Numbered from the stretch's first letter, positions 17,350 to 25,323 are shown. The stretch: 64,000 nt of DNA from Paenibacillus elgii NBRC 100335 (GCF_004000865.1 NZ_BIMB01000005.1:1-64000), one strand, 5' to 3'. Notes: generated from the letters alone by a model not told the origin. Numbers and translations: made by a program.

Positions 17350-17382
17350 CGCCCCGAATTGCGGGGCGCTATTTCTTTTTTC
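17350..17382 (+). terminator. Terminator of the Lrp/AsnC gene
   Basis: The hairpin CGCCCCG-AATTG-CGGGGCG is followed by a T-rich tract ATTTCTTTTTT. Confidence 0.9.
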
Positions 17383-17443
17383 CTGCCGAGAAGCTGTGCT
17401 CCCCCCGCTTCATTTTCACCCAAACGCAAAGTCCCTCTTGCCA

Positions 17444-17463
17444 TTAGTACGAAATCGTAGTAA
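17444..17463. promoter_or_regulatory. MarR operator candidate upstream of marR-like gene
   Basis: TTAGTACGA-AA-TCGTAGTAA is an inverted repeat with 8 of 9 positions matching. A partial second copy (ATCGTAGTAAACG) lies at 17488-17500. The same palindrome occurs ahead of the next gene at 18.05 kb, which argues for a regulon of the MarR protein encoded between them. Confidence 0.65.
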
Positions 17464-17530
17464 AATGAAACCGTAAATTAATTCCATATCGTAGTAAACG
17501 AATGTCGCAGTACATTGGAGGATACAGCCG

Positions 17531-18010
17531 TTGATGGAGCAGATGCTGGAGTTATTTTTCAAACACGGTCTGCGGCCCATGAGCTTGATGGCGGAGGCGA
17601 CCGAGCTGGAGCAAACGCTGAACCGCTCCGAAATTTCCGCGCTCATGTTCCTCGAGTATCGCGGTGAGCTGACCATGTCGGAATTGGCCGCGGAACTGGG
17701 AGCGCCGCTTAGCACGGTGACGAGCCTGACGAAGCGTCTTGTCCGCAAAGGTCTTGCCGAACGCAATCAGTCCGACAAAGATCAGCGCATCATTCTGGTC
17801 AGGCTGTCCGACGAAGGCCGCAAGCTGGCAGGCCAGGCGAAAGCCATGATGGAAAACATGTTTGCCCGCGTGCAGGCGGCTCTTTCCCCGGAGGAGCTGC
17901 ACCAATTTCTGACACTGGCGGTCAAAGTAGGCAAAGCGCTGCAGCACAAAGAAGATAAAGACAGCGCGCCGTCCGATCGCACCGTCCGGAAAATCCGGAT
18001 AGACGATTAA
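17531..18010 (+). CDS. MarR-family transcriptional regulator
   Basis: 159 residues, with a winged HTH (ELTMSELAAELGAPLSTVTSLTKRLVRKGLAERNQSDKDQRIILVRLSDEGR). A TTG at 17531 has GGAGG 9 bases upstream; the ATG at 17534 is the alternative start. It is the first gene of a set of five on the plus strand. The palindromic operators in front of it and of the ArsA-like gene suggest it represses both. Confidence 0.9.
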   Translation: MMEQMLELFFKHGLRPMSLMAEATELEQTLNRSEISALMFLEYRGELTMSELAAELGAPLSTVTSLTKRLVRKGLAERNQSDKDQRIILVRLSDEGRKLAGQAKAMMENMFARVQAALSPEELHQFLTLAVKVGKALQHKEDKDSAPSDRTVRKIRIDD

Positions 18011-18044
18011 ATTCGGTCGAACCGCAGCCCCTATTTTTTTAACT

Positions 18045-18068
18045 AAATACTACGAAATCGTACTAAAT
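18045..18068. promoter_or_regulatory. MarR operator candidate upstream of the ArsA-like gene
   Basis: The core TACTACGA-AA-TCGTACTA mirrors the palindrome at 17444-17463. It ends just before the GGAGGG ribosome site at 18069 and overlaps the expected -10 region, a placement suited to repression. Confidence 0.65.
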
Positions 18069-18079
18069 GGAGGGATACG

Positions 18080-19294
18080 ATGAGAATCATTCTATATACC
18101 GGAAAAGGCGGCGTCGGCAAAACGAGCGTCGCTGCGGCGACGGGCGTTACGCTTGCGGGGCAAGGACTTCGCACGCTTGTGATGAGTACGGATGCGGCGC
18201 ATAGCTTATCCGATTCGTTCGATCAGCCGCTGGGCAGCAGCCCTGTTCCCATTGCCGACCGTTTATGGGGGCAAGAGGTGGACAGCTTGCGCGAAACGGA
18301 AAGGCACTGGGGCGCGGTCCAAGGCTGGTTGGCCGGTTTGATGAACTGGGCCGATCTTAGCGACGTGACGACCGAGGAAATGCTGGTGTTTCCCGGCATG
18401 GAAGAGCTGTTCAGCTTGCTGGAAATCAAACGCCATGCGGCCAGCGGCGATTATGACGTCATCGTCGTCGATTGCGCGCCGACCGGAGAGACGCTCCGGC
18501 TGCTCAGCTATCCGAACGTGCTCGGCTGGTGGATGGACAAAATTTTTCCGTACGAGCGCCGGTTAGTAAAGCTGGTGCGTCCCGTCGCCAAAATCGTCAC
18601 AGGCGGGCTGGAGCTGCCCGACGATAACGTCATGAACAGCATCGAATCGCTTGCCCGCGAGCTGGAGCTGCTGCAAAGCCTGATTCTCGATTCGGAGACG
18701 ACGTCCATCCGTATGGTGCTCAACCCGGAGAAGATGGTCATTTCCGAGGCTCGAAGGGCGTTCACCTATTTGAACTTGTTCGGCTTCAATACCGATGCGG
18801 TGGTTGTAAACCGCGTCTTACCGGAGGAGGCTGGAACCGGTTATTGGGCCGGATGGCGGGCGGCTCACAATAAATATGAAGAAGAAATCCGCGACTGCTT
18901 CAGCCCGCTCCCGATCTTTCGCATCCCGCTGATGCAATCCGAAGTACACGGCCTGCCGCTGCTCGCTCAAATGGGAGAGGCCGCTTTCGGCAGCAGGAAT
19001 GTCTCGGAAGTGCTCCATTCGGGTAAGGTACAGGACATCCGCAAGGAGGACGACGTTTACTTTCTGGATCTGACACTGCCTTTTGTAGACAAAAACGACT
19101 TGTCGCTCAGCCAGAAGGGCGACGAGCTGACCGTCCAAGCGGGTTCTTACAAGCGCAAAGTGGTGCTTCCGCGCATCCTGCTCGGCCGTCCGATTGCCGG
19201 CGCCCGGTTTACGGAGCAGAAGCTGTCGATCCGCTTCGGCGAAAGGGAGCTGCCGGAAGAACCTTCAAAGGAGGAGAACGATGAGAGCCGATAA
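18080..19294 (+). CDS. ArsA/GET3-family ATPase with C-terminal Hsp20-like domain
   Basis: 404 residues. The P-loop KGGVGKTSVAAATG carries the deviant Walker A of the family, with STDAAHSLSD (switch I) and VDCAPTGETLRLL (switch II). Only one ATPase half is present, as in GET3-type and many bacterial ArsA-like proteins. The arsenite-binding cysteines of classical ArsA are not evident. Residues ~315-390 (EDDVYFLDLTLPFVDKNDLSLSQKGDELTVQAGSYKRKVVLP) form an alpha-crystallin-like domain. It is probably a chaperone-type or membrane-protein-handling ATPase rather than an arsenite pump. It is co-transcribed with three downstream genes. Confidence 0.88.
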   Translation: MRIILYTGKGGVGKTSVAAATGVTLAGQGLRTLVMSTDAAHSLSDSFDQPLGSSPVPIADRLWGQEVDSLRETERHWGAVQGWLAGLMNWADLSDVTTEEMLVFPGMEELFSLLEIKRHAASGDYDVIVVDCAPTGETLRLLSYPNVLGWWMDKIFPYERRLVKLVRPVAKIVTGGLELPDDNVMNSIESLARELELLQSLILDSETTSIRMVLNPEKMVISEARRAFTYLNLFGFNTDAVVVNRVLPEEAGTGYWAGWRAAHNKYEEEIRDCFSPLPIFRIPLMQSEVHGLPLLAQMGEAAFGSRNVSEVLHSGKVQDIRKEDDVYFLDLTLPFVDKNDLSLSQKGDELTVQAGSYKRKVVLPRILLGRPIAGARFTEQKLSIRFGERELPEEPSKEENDESR

Positions 19295-19520
19295 GGTAAC
19301 AAGATTGTTGGATAGCTTGTCGGAGGCGCAAGAAACGTTGCTTGCCGAATTTATTCCCGCCGGGGCACGCAGCCATTTTCTCGCTTCCCGCAGAGAAGCC
19401 CTGCTCGGCCTTCGCAGCCTGCTCGATGCCGCAATCGACCGGGCGAAGGAGCCAACGGAGGCAGCCGGCAAAAAATCACCCCCCAGCCGTTCCCGTGGTG
19501 TGATCGACATTTCCGATTGA
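19281..19520 (+). CDS. Small hypothetical protein of the ArsA-like operon
   Basis: 79 residues, overlapping the end of the ATPase gene by 14 bases, with GGAGG upstream of its ATG. The N-terminal half is predicted helical and amphipathic (VTRLLDSLSEAQETLLAEFI and SRREALLGLRSLLDAAIDRAK). The tail is polar and disordered (KKSPPSRSRG). No family is recognised. Translational coupling suggests it assists the ATPase. Confidence 0.7.
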   Translation: MRADKVTRLLDSLSEAQETLLAEFIPAGARSHFLASRREALLGLRSLLDAAIDRAKEPTEAAGKKSPPSRSRGVIDISD

Positions 19521-19576
19521 GCCATAGCACAGTCCGCCGCCCAGAGCTTAGAGCTTGATACGAGGAGGAATTGCCC

Positions 19577-20167
19577 ATGCTGATCGACCGCTATTTGCCG
19601 GTCTACCATTACCACGAAAAGCATTCGATCGACGTCCGCGCACCGAGGGATGCGGTCTATCGTGCGATTCGCGAAGTAAAATACGGCGATATTCCCGTAC
19701 TGAATCTGCTGTTCGGCATTCGGATGCTTCCGGCCTGGCTGGCCGGCAAAGTGAAAACAGGGGCTTCGGATGGCGACGACCCGTTTATAAAGCGAATGAT
19801 GCGCTATGGATTCATGCTGCTGGAAGAAGCCGAAGGGCAAGAGCTCTTGGTCGGCGTAGTCGGCCCATTCTGGAGACCCATCCGCAACGAGCCGATCCAC
19901 TTGGATTCGGCACAGGCTTTTATCAATTGTGACTCCCCGCGTCATGCGAAGGCGGTCATGAATTTCCAAGTGCGGGAGCAGTCGAGCGGAACGATGACGG
20001 TCATGACCGAGACGCGGATTCTAGCGCAGGACAGGTCCGTTCGGCTGAAATTCGGACTGTATTGGCTGCTGATCTATCCCGGCAGCGCCTTGATCCGGCG
20101 CGGCCTGCTCAGAGCGATCAAAACCAATGCGGAAAAGGAGCGAGTTGTTTATGGCAGCCAAACTTAA
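19577..20167 (+). CDS. SRPBCC-like protein
   Basis: 196 residues from the ATG at 19577, with GAGGAGG 8 bases upstream; an in-frame TTG at 19571 is too close. The opening HSIDVRAPRDAVYRAIREVKYGDIP, the central LLVGVVGPFW and the closing helix after YPGSALIRRGLLRAIKTNAEK resemble the START/SRPBCC hydrophobic-ligand-binding fold. It probably binds a lipid-like molecule. It sits in the MarR-ArsA operon and overlaps the next gene by 17 bases. Confidence 0.7.
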   Translation: MLIDRYLPVYHYHEKHSIDVRAPRDAVYRAIREVKYGDIPVLNLLFGIRMLPAWLAGKVKTGASDGDDPFIKRMMRYGFMLLEEAEGQELLVGVVGPFWRPIRNEPIHLDSAQAFINCDSPRHAKAVMNFQVREQSSGTMTVMTETRILAQDRSVRLKFGLYWLLIYPGSALIRRGLLRAIKTNAEKERVVYGSQT

Positions 20168-20507
20168 ATCTTATTCGGGCACGATGCTTGCATGGACGGC
20201 AGTACTGCATACGGTAGTCGGCATTATCATTTATTGGCAGCCGCTCACAGATATCGGACGGAGCGGATTATTTAACAGCATTGGTCCTCATTACGACAGG
20301 GGTTCGGCCTCCTGGTTCCTGCTATTCGGCGCCCTGCTGTTTATGCTGGCCAGACTGATCCACTGGCTGACCCAGGTCAAAAGAATGGAAATCCCGAAAT
20401 TTATCGGCGTCTACATGCTTGTGCTTTGTCTCGTCGGCGTCTTTTTCATGCCGGTGTCAGGCTTCTGGCTTGTCATTCCCCAAGCGCTTATCATAATGCG
20501 GGATTGA
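20151..20507 (+). CDS. DUF6463-like membrane protein
   Basis: 118 residues with four hydrophobic helices; the first helix carries AWTAVLHTVVGIIIYW with the characteristic His. The start at 20151 has AAAGGAG about 10 bases upstream, inside the end of the SRPBCC gene. I associate the pattern with the DUF6463 family, whose function is unknown. It is the last gene of the operon. Confidence 0.65.
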   Translation: MAAKLKSYSGTMLAWTAVLHTVVGIIIYWQPLTDIGRSGLFNSIGPHYDRGSASWFLLFGALLFMLARLIHWLTQVKRMEIPKFIGVYMLVLCLVGVFFMPVSGFWLVIPQALIIMRD

Positions 20508-20532
20508 GCCGGATGTAAGCGTACGGTATTAA

Positions 20533-20562
20533 TAAAAAAAGAGCCGTGCGCCAACACGACTC
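20533..20562 (-). terminator. Intrinsic terminator on the minus strand
   Basis: On the minus strand GAGTCGTG-TTGGCG-CACGGCTC, pairing fully with one wobble, is followed by TTTTTTTATT. It would end a transcript coming from the holin-like peptide gene at 20654-20755. Confidence 0.75.
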
Positions 20563-20616
20563 CTACACAATAGCCGCTTTTAAGGGCGGTGGCTAAGTAA
20601 AAATATGGATGAGTAA

Positions 20617-20656
20617 TGAAACGACCGCTACCTTTGCCTTTGCCGAGGGCGGTCTA
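20617..20656 (-). terminator. Hairpin directly after the holin-like peptide
   Basis: The stem GACCGC / GCGGTC begins in the stop codon context TAGACCGCCC and ends in GTTTC. A near-identical start, TAGACCGCCC, follows the second holin-like gene at 54.8 kb. Confidence 0.6.
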
Positions 20657-20755
20657 CTTCTTTTTGTTTCGGGAAATCGCATTGACAATGGTCACAACCA
20701 GAGTCAACAGCGCAATTCTATTGTGATTGCCTAACTTAAACCATAATTCCGGCAT
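20654..20755 (-). CDS. Putative holin-like toxin peptide, probably truncated
   Basis: 33 residues: MPELWFKLGNHNRIALLTLVV and onwards, ending ISRNKKK. The core IALLTLVVTIV plus a lysine tail is the hallmark of the small putative holin-like toxins of Bacillales, thought to be membrane-acting, type I toxin-like peptides. The usual N-terminal part (ALxLMxxFG) is replaced, and there is no ribosome site before the ATG. The inverted-repeat element at 20761 begins just upstream, so the gene may have been clipped by its insertion. Confidence 0.55.
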   Translation of the reverse strand: MPELWFKLGNHNRIALLTLVVTIVNAISRNKKK

Positions 20756-20760
20756 AGAAA

Positions 20761-21082
20761 AAAGGGGCGGTTTCCCGCCCCTCAGACTGTTGAGAAAGAG
20801 GTTTTTGACTGAGATAGAGAAACATACGGAGGTGGGGTATCTACTGGAGAAGCGATAGCGGCCGCCTTTGTCTTCGGGAAATGTCCGCTATTAAGCGGCT
20901 TCTAATCAAATTTCCCGAGGACCCGGGGTCCCCGCAAAGTACTCGGACTAAGCTTCCCTGATTCAACTTCACTTTGTGGGGTGGAGCAGCGGTCGGAAGT
21001 AGATACCCCACCCCCTCGTACTTGTCTATCACTCACTTAACCACTTTCTCCACAAGCACAGGGGCGGTTTCCCGCCCCCTCA
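20761..21082. mobile_element. MITE-like element with ~85-bp inverted arms
   Basis: Both ends carry GGGGCGG-TTT-CCCGCCCC (20764-20781 and 21061-21078). Moving inward the two arms remain alignable as inverted copies (GAGAAAG.GG, GATAGA), up to a perfect 15-bp match GGTGGGGTATCTACT (20831-20845), with its reverse complement at 20998-21012. The middle contains further hairpins (TCGGGAAA at 20874 with TTTCCCGA at 20911; CCGCTATTAAGCGG; CCCGGGGTCCCCG) and no ORF. This is the shape of a non-autonomous element or a large structured intergenic repeat. It also provides the terminator at the 3' end of the cyo operon. Confidence 0.6.
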
Positions 21083-21084
21083 CA

Positions 21085-21417
21085 TCAATGCGCTACCGCA
21101 TTGTAAGTCATAATCCAGATCGAGCCTGCTACGATCGTAAGCAGAATGATCATGCCAAGCAGCAGCGCCATCATGTTCCAACGTGCGTTCTCGCCTTCGC
21201 GCAGGTGCATGAAGAAGACGAGCTGCACGACGAACTGAAGGATTGCCATCGCAAGAATCACGACTAGCGTCGCGGTCTTGCTCAGCATGCTGTTCATTAC
21301 GATGGTAATCGGAATGATCGTCAAGATGATCGAAAGCACGAACCCGATCGTATAAGACTTCAGCGAGCCATGGGAGCCGTGCTGGTCATGCGAAGAAGCT
21401 CCATGCGAATTCCCCAT
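21085..21417 (-). CDS. cyoD: Quinol oxidase subunit IV
   Basis: 110 residues with three hydrophobic helices (YTIGFVLSIILTIIPITIV, LVVILAMAILQFVVQLVFFMHL, WNMMALLLGMIILLTIVAGSIWI), the layout of CyoD/QoxD. The N-terminus is His-rich (SHGASSHDQHGSHG). It begins 1 base after the cyoC stop. Subunit IV helps assemble the copper site of subunit I in the E. coli enzyme. Confidence 0.93.
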   Translation of the reverse strand: MGNSHGASSHDQHGSHGSLKSYTIGFVLSIILTIIPITIVMNSMLSKTATLVVILAMAILQFVVQLVFFMHLREGENARWNMMALLLGMIILLTIVAGSIWIMTYNAVAH

Positions 21418-21418
21418 C

Positions 21419-22030
21419 TTACATCACCCCCATCAAGTAGACGACCGTAAGGACGAAAATCCAGACGACGTCAAGAAAGTGCCAGTACAAGCTGAGATTT
21501 TCCACTTTGCGCTTGGTGACGGGAGTAATGCCGCGTTTGCGGAGCTGAAGCATGAGCCCGATCATCCAAACCAAGCCGAGCGAAACGTGCATGCCGTGCG
21601 TCCCTACCAGAGTAAAGAAGGAGGACAGAAAAGCGCTGGTGGAAATCGTCGCGCCCTCGTGCACCATATGCACGAACTCCGTCACTTCCAGTGCGATGAA
21701 CGCCGCGCCGAGCAGCGCCGTAACCGCAAGCCAGCCGATCAGCTGCTGCTTGTTGCCGCGATGCATCGCAAGCACCGCAATCCCGCTCGTAAAGCTGCTT
21801 GTCAGCAAGATGAATGTTTCGGCAATAATGCCGGGCATTTGAAACAATTCCTCGGGCGTCGGTCCCGCATTCGTATTGCCCCGAAGAACGATATAAGTCG
21901 CAAACAACGTGCCGAATAAAATAACGTCCGTAATCAGAAAGAGCCAAAAGCCGAACGTCTTCAGCGACTCTTGATCATGATGATCGTGGTCGTGAGCGTC
22001 GTGTCCGTGATTTGCCGCTGTATGTGCCAT
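21419..22030 (-). CDS. cyoC: Quinol oxidase subunit III
   Basis: 203 residues with five transmembrane helices, as in CyoC/QoxC. Typical segments are LKTFGFWLFLITDVILFGTLFATYIVL, FILLTSSFTSGIAVLAMHRG, and GTHGMHVSLGLVWMI followed by LYWHFLDVVWIFVLTVVYLMG. The first 24 residues are strikingly His/Asp-rich (NHGHDAHDHDHHDQ). The start codon overlaps the end of cyoB by one base. Subunit III surrounds the catalytic subunit and supports stable turnover. Confidence 0.94.
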   Translation of the reverse strand: MAHTAANHGHDAHDHDHHDQESLKTFGFWLFLITDVILFGTLFATYIVLRGNTNAGPTPEELFQMPGIIAETFILLTSSFTSGIAVLAMHRGNKQQLIGWLAVTALLGAAFIALEVTEFVHMVHEGATISTSAFLSSFFTLVGTHGMHVSLGLVWMIGLMLQLRKRGITPVTKRKVENLSLYWHFLDVVWIFVLTVVYLMGVM

Positions 22031-24003
22031 TAAGCTTTTGCCCCCCTTGCCAGTTGCTCGGTCCGCTTTACTTCATCGACCGGAATGTAATAGTCGGTAT
22101 CGTACGAGAACGAACGCGCCAGCATGCAGATCGCGATGCCGACAAGCGCCGGAATCGTCAGCCACATCCAGTTCCATACGAACCCAAACCCGGCGAAGAA
22201 CCAAAGCGCCGACTTGATGAACGGAATCGCCGAGTTTTTCGGCATATGGATCGGCTCCAGCTTCGCATCCGGAATCGGAGCGAGCGGCTTCTCGCCTCTT
22301 TGCTTCCGCTCCCACCAGTCGTCCGTTTCCTGCACGGTCGGCGTAATAGCGAAGTTGTACATCGGCGCCGGCGAAGGAATCGTCCATTCGAGCGTGCGGC
22401 CGTCCCAGGCGTCGCCTGTCGTATCTTTTTCATGATTCTTGATGCTATAAGCAATCTGCCATACTTGGAAAATGAACGCAATCCCCATCAGGAAGCCGCC
22501 GATCGTCGAAACGAGGTTGAGCGGTCCCCAGCCCATATCAAAGCTGTACGTATACGTACGGCGTGTCATGCCGTCCAGTCCAAGAAAATATTGCGGCATG
22601 AAGCACACGTAGAAGCCGATGTTCCAGAACCAGAACGCCCATTTGCCGAGACGCTCGTTCAGCTTGAAGCCGAACATTTTCGGCCACCAGTAGTAAAGAC
22701 CTGCAAAGTATCCGAATACGACACCTCCGATGAGCACTTGGTGGAAGTGCGCAATCAGGAAGTAGCTGTTGTGAAATTGGAAGTCAGCCGGTGCAACCGA
22801 CAGCAGCACCCCAGTCATCCCGCCGATGACGAAGCACGGAATGAATGCGACCGCCCACATCATCGGTGTAGTGAAACGAATCCGGCCGCGGAACATCGTA
22901 AACAGCCAGTTGAACACCTTGACCCCCGTCGGTATGGCGATCAGCATGGTCGTTATCGCGAAGAACGCATTGACATCCGCGCCGGAGCCCATGGTGAAGA
23001 AGTGATGGACCCACGTAAAGAACGAAAGTACGCTGATCCCGATCATGGCGAATACCATCGAAGAATAGCCGAACAGCTTTTTCCTGGAGAAGGTCGCAAC
23101 CACCTCGGAAAAAATACCGAACGCCGGCACGACGACGATATACACTTCGGGGTGACCCCACATCCAGATCAAGTTGATATACATCATCGGGTTGCCGCCG
23201 CCGTCGAGCGTGAAGAAATGCGCGCCGACAAAGCGGTCAAGGAACAGCAGGAACAACGTGACGGTCAAAATCGGGAACGCGAAAATGATCATGATACAGC
23301 TGGACAGCACCGACCAGGTAAACATCGGCATTTTCATCAGCTTCATGCCGGGCGCGCGCATTTTGAGAATCGTAACGATAAAGTTGATCCCCGTCGCCAA
23401 GCTCCCGATCCCCGAGATCTGAATGCCCCAGATGTAGAAGTTTTGACCGACGCCCGGGCTGTGAGACAGCTCGGACAGCGGAGGATATGCCAGCCAGCCC
23501 GCATCCGGCGAGCCGCCGATAACGAACGAAACGTTAAACAGCATCGCTCCAAAGAAGAACATCCAGAAGCTGAGCGAGTTCAGAAACGGAAACGCAACGT
23601 CGCGCGCGCCGATTTGCAGCGGAACGACGACATTGAACAAACCGAACATAAGCGGCATCGCCATGAACAAAATCATGATAACGCCGTGCGTCGTGAAGAT
23701 GGCGTTATAGTGATCCGCCTGCAAAAATTCGACGCCAGGCATCGCCAACTGCAGCCGCATAAGCAGCGCATCGACGCCGCCGCGGAACAGCATCAGAATG
23801 GAGCAAATAATATACATGATGCCGATCCGCTTATGGTCGACGGACGTCAGCCATTCGCGCCACAGCCAGCCCCATTTTTTGAAAAACGTAAGCACGAAGA
23901 CGATGGCTACCATCGCAAGCCCGATGCTTACCTGTGCCCCGAGAATTAGCGGATCCCCGGTGACGAAAAACTCCGATGCGAATTGTTTAATGGTATCCAG
24001 CAT
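22030..24003 (-). CDS. cyoB: Quinol oxidase subunit I (haem-copper)
   Basis: 657 residues, fifteen predicted helices. All haem and copper ligands are visible at positions matching E. coli CyoB: H106 (TTHGVIM), H284 and the cross-linked Y288 (GHPEVYIV), H333-H334 (WVHHFF), and the AHFH pair near 419-421. R74 and D78 (FRGGVDAL) and H98 retain most of the quinol-site pattern. It reduces oxygen to water and pumps protons using quinol. Whether the haems are o or a type cannot be seen. The operon order A-B-C-D is standard. Confidence 0.96.
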   Translation of the reverse strand: MLDTIKQFASEFFVTGDPLILGAQVSIGLAMVAIVFVLTFFKKWGWLWREWLTSVDHKRIGIMYIICSILMLFRGGVDALLMRLQLAMPGVEFLQADHYNAIFTTHGVIMILFMAMPLMFGLFNVVVPLQIGARDVAFPFLNSLSFWMFFFGAMLFNVSFVIGGSPDAGWLAYPPLSELSHSPGVGQNFYIWGIQISGIGSLATGINFIVTILKMRAPGMKLMKMPMFTWSVLSSCIMIIFAFPILTVTLFLLFLDRFVGAHFFTLDGGGNPMMYINLIWMWGHPEVYIVVVPAFGIFSEVVATFSRKKLFGYSSMVFAMIGISVLSFFTWVHHFFTMGSGADVNAFFAITTMLIAIPTGVKVFNWLFTMFRGRIRFTTPMMWAVAFIPCFVIGGMTGVLLSVAPADFQFHNSYFLIAHFHQVLIGGVVFGYFAGLYYWWPKMFGFKLNERLGKWAFWFWNIGFYVCFMPQYFLGLDGMTRRTYTYSFDMGWGPLNLVSTIGGFLMGIAFIFQVWQIAYSIKNHEKDTTGDAWDGRTLEWTIPSPAPMYNFAITPTVQETDDWWERKQRGEKPLAPIPDAKLEPIHMPKNSAIPFIKSALWFFAGFGFVWNWMWLTIPALVGIAICMLARSFSYDTDYYIPVDEVKRTEQLARGAKA

Positions 24004-24045
24004 GAGTGGGCCTCTTTTCTGTTAAAAATAAATCTAGCGTTGCGT

Positions 24046-25065
24046 TTATTTTCCGGAGGCGCTGTGAACCGCTCCATGAACCCCGTGGGCTTCGCCTGCG
24101 GTTACGTCCTCCATCTTGTTGCTGCTGACTGCAGCGCCCTGCTTCCCGCCAGATTCGTTTCCGCTGCCGCCGGATGTCGCTCCGTGAGCGCCATGAGCGC
24201 CGTGTGAGCCGCCGACTGCATATTTCGTAACGATGTTGTAGAACAGGTTATCCGGGAACGCCGAGAAAAACTGCTCGCCGGAGCGTCCCGGTTTGGCTAA
24301 CGCGTCATACCCGGCTTGCGTCAACGGACTTGCCGACTTTTTGACCCCTTCGGCCCACTTGTCGAACTCTTCCCGCGACGTCGCGTGAACGTCGAATTTC
24401 ATATCGTTAAAGTGCTCCCCGCTGAAGTTCGCGGCGGTGCCGAAATATTTGCCTGCCTCATCGGCTTGCAGATACAAGGTCATCGCCATGCCGGACATTG
24501 TGTACATTTGTCCGCCAAGCTGCGGGATCCAGAACGAGTTCATCGGAGCGTCCGACGTCAATTCGAACTTAATCGGCACGCCCTTCGGAATTTGCAAATA
24601 GTTCACCGTTGCAATTCCCTGCTCCGGATAAGTAAAGAGCCATTTCCAATCCAACGACGTCGCTTGAACGACAATCGGTTTCTGGTCCGATTGAATCGGC
24701 TTGGAAGGTTCCAACGCGTACGTATATTTTACCGTCACGCCGCCTAGAATAAGGATGATGACGATCGGAATCCCCCACCAGATCATCTCCAGCTTGGTGC
24801 TGTGCGCCCAGTTCGGCTTGTAGGCCGCCTTGTTTCCTTTCGCGTCACGATAGCGCCATACGATAACCGCCGTCATGGCCAGCACGGGCACCAATACGAT
24901 AAGGCAAAGCACGGTCGAGATCACGATCAGGTCTCGCTGGTCTTGGGCAATCGGCCCTTTTGGGTCGAACACCATCATTTCTTGTCCGCAGCCGGTTAGC
25001 AGCGCCATCATCAGGATGAACAGCAGCGCTAGCGAAATTCGGCCGATTTTTACCGGTTTTCTCAT
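24046..25065 (-). CDS. cyoA: Quinol oxidase subunit II, lipoprotein
   Basis: 339 residues from the ATG at 25065 (GGGAGAGG upstream; the longer frame to 25125 lacks support). The signal ends in the lipobox LLTGC, followed by two membrane helices and a cupredoxin domain (VQATSLDWKWLFTYPE, SGEHFNDMKFDVHAT). The cysteine-rich CuA motif of cytochrome c oxidases is absent, so the donor is quinol. The last ~55 residues are rich in His, Gly and Ser (GGSHGAHGAHGA). It is the first gene of cyoABCD; an FNR-type box lies in its promoter. Confidence 0.95.
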   Translation of the reverse strand: MRKPVKIGRISLALLFILMMALLTGCGQEMMVFDPKGPIAQDQRDLIVISTVLCLIVLVPVLAMTAVIVWRYRDAKGNKAAYKPNWAHSTKLEMIWWGIPIVIILILGGVTVKYTYALEPSKPIQSDQKPIVVQATSLDWKWLFTYPEQGIATVNYLQIPKGVPIKFELTSDAPMNSFWIPQLGGQMYTMSGMAMTLYLQADEAGKYFGTAANFSGEHFNDMKFDVHATSREEFDKWAEGVKKSASPLTQAGYDALAKPGRSGEQFFSAFPDNLFYNIVTKYAVGGSHGAHGAHGATSGGSGNESGGKQGAAVSSNKMEDVTAGEAHGVHGAVHSASGK

Positions 25066-25110
25066 GTCGATCCTCTCCCAAGCTCTCCGAAATGCTATGA
25101 TTGTTCTGAC

Positions 25111-25156
25111 TGTGAGCCAGATCACTCTATAGAACCACCATAACAGATTGCGACAA
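25111..25156 (-). promoter_or_regulatory. cyo promoter with overlapping FNR/CRP-type box
   Basis: On the minus strand TTGTCG (25151-25156), 17 bases, and TCTATA (25128-25133) form a moderate promoter. Immediately downstream TGTGA-GCCAGA-TCACT (25111-25126) matches the FNR/CRP pattern TGTGA-N6-TCACA in nine of ten positions. A regulator bound there would block the start site, fitting repression of an aerobic oxidase without oxygen. Confidence 0.5.
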
Positions 25157-25271
25157 AATGTTCGCGGCAGTTAACAAATACGTCAATGTTTCGTCATTTT
25201 TCTGCAAAATAATTTTCACGAAGCTGACAAATATTTTGCAATTGTTAAAATATGACACCCCAAATAACACC

Positions 25272-25301
25272 AAAAACCCCTCCGGGAGGTCCCGAAGGGG
25301 C
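25272..25301 (-). terminator. Terminator of the small membrane protein gene
   Basis: The strong hairpin CCCCTTCGGG-ACCT-CCCGGAGGGG is followed by TTTTTGG on the minus strand. Confidence 0.9.
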
Positions 25302-25323
25302 TAAAATTTGTGTGTTATGTCAC

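Noticed and set aside
22012..23949. 645-residue open frame on the plus strand
   Set aside because: It lies entirely opposite cyoB, is extremely Arg/His-rich, has no family match, and arises from the codon bias of the real gene.
24046..25065. Cytochrome c oxidase instead of quinol oxidase
   Set aside because: The CuA-binding cysteines are absent from subunit II and no haem c motif (CxxCH) is present.
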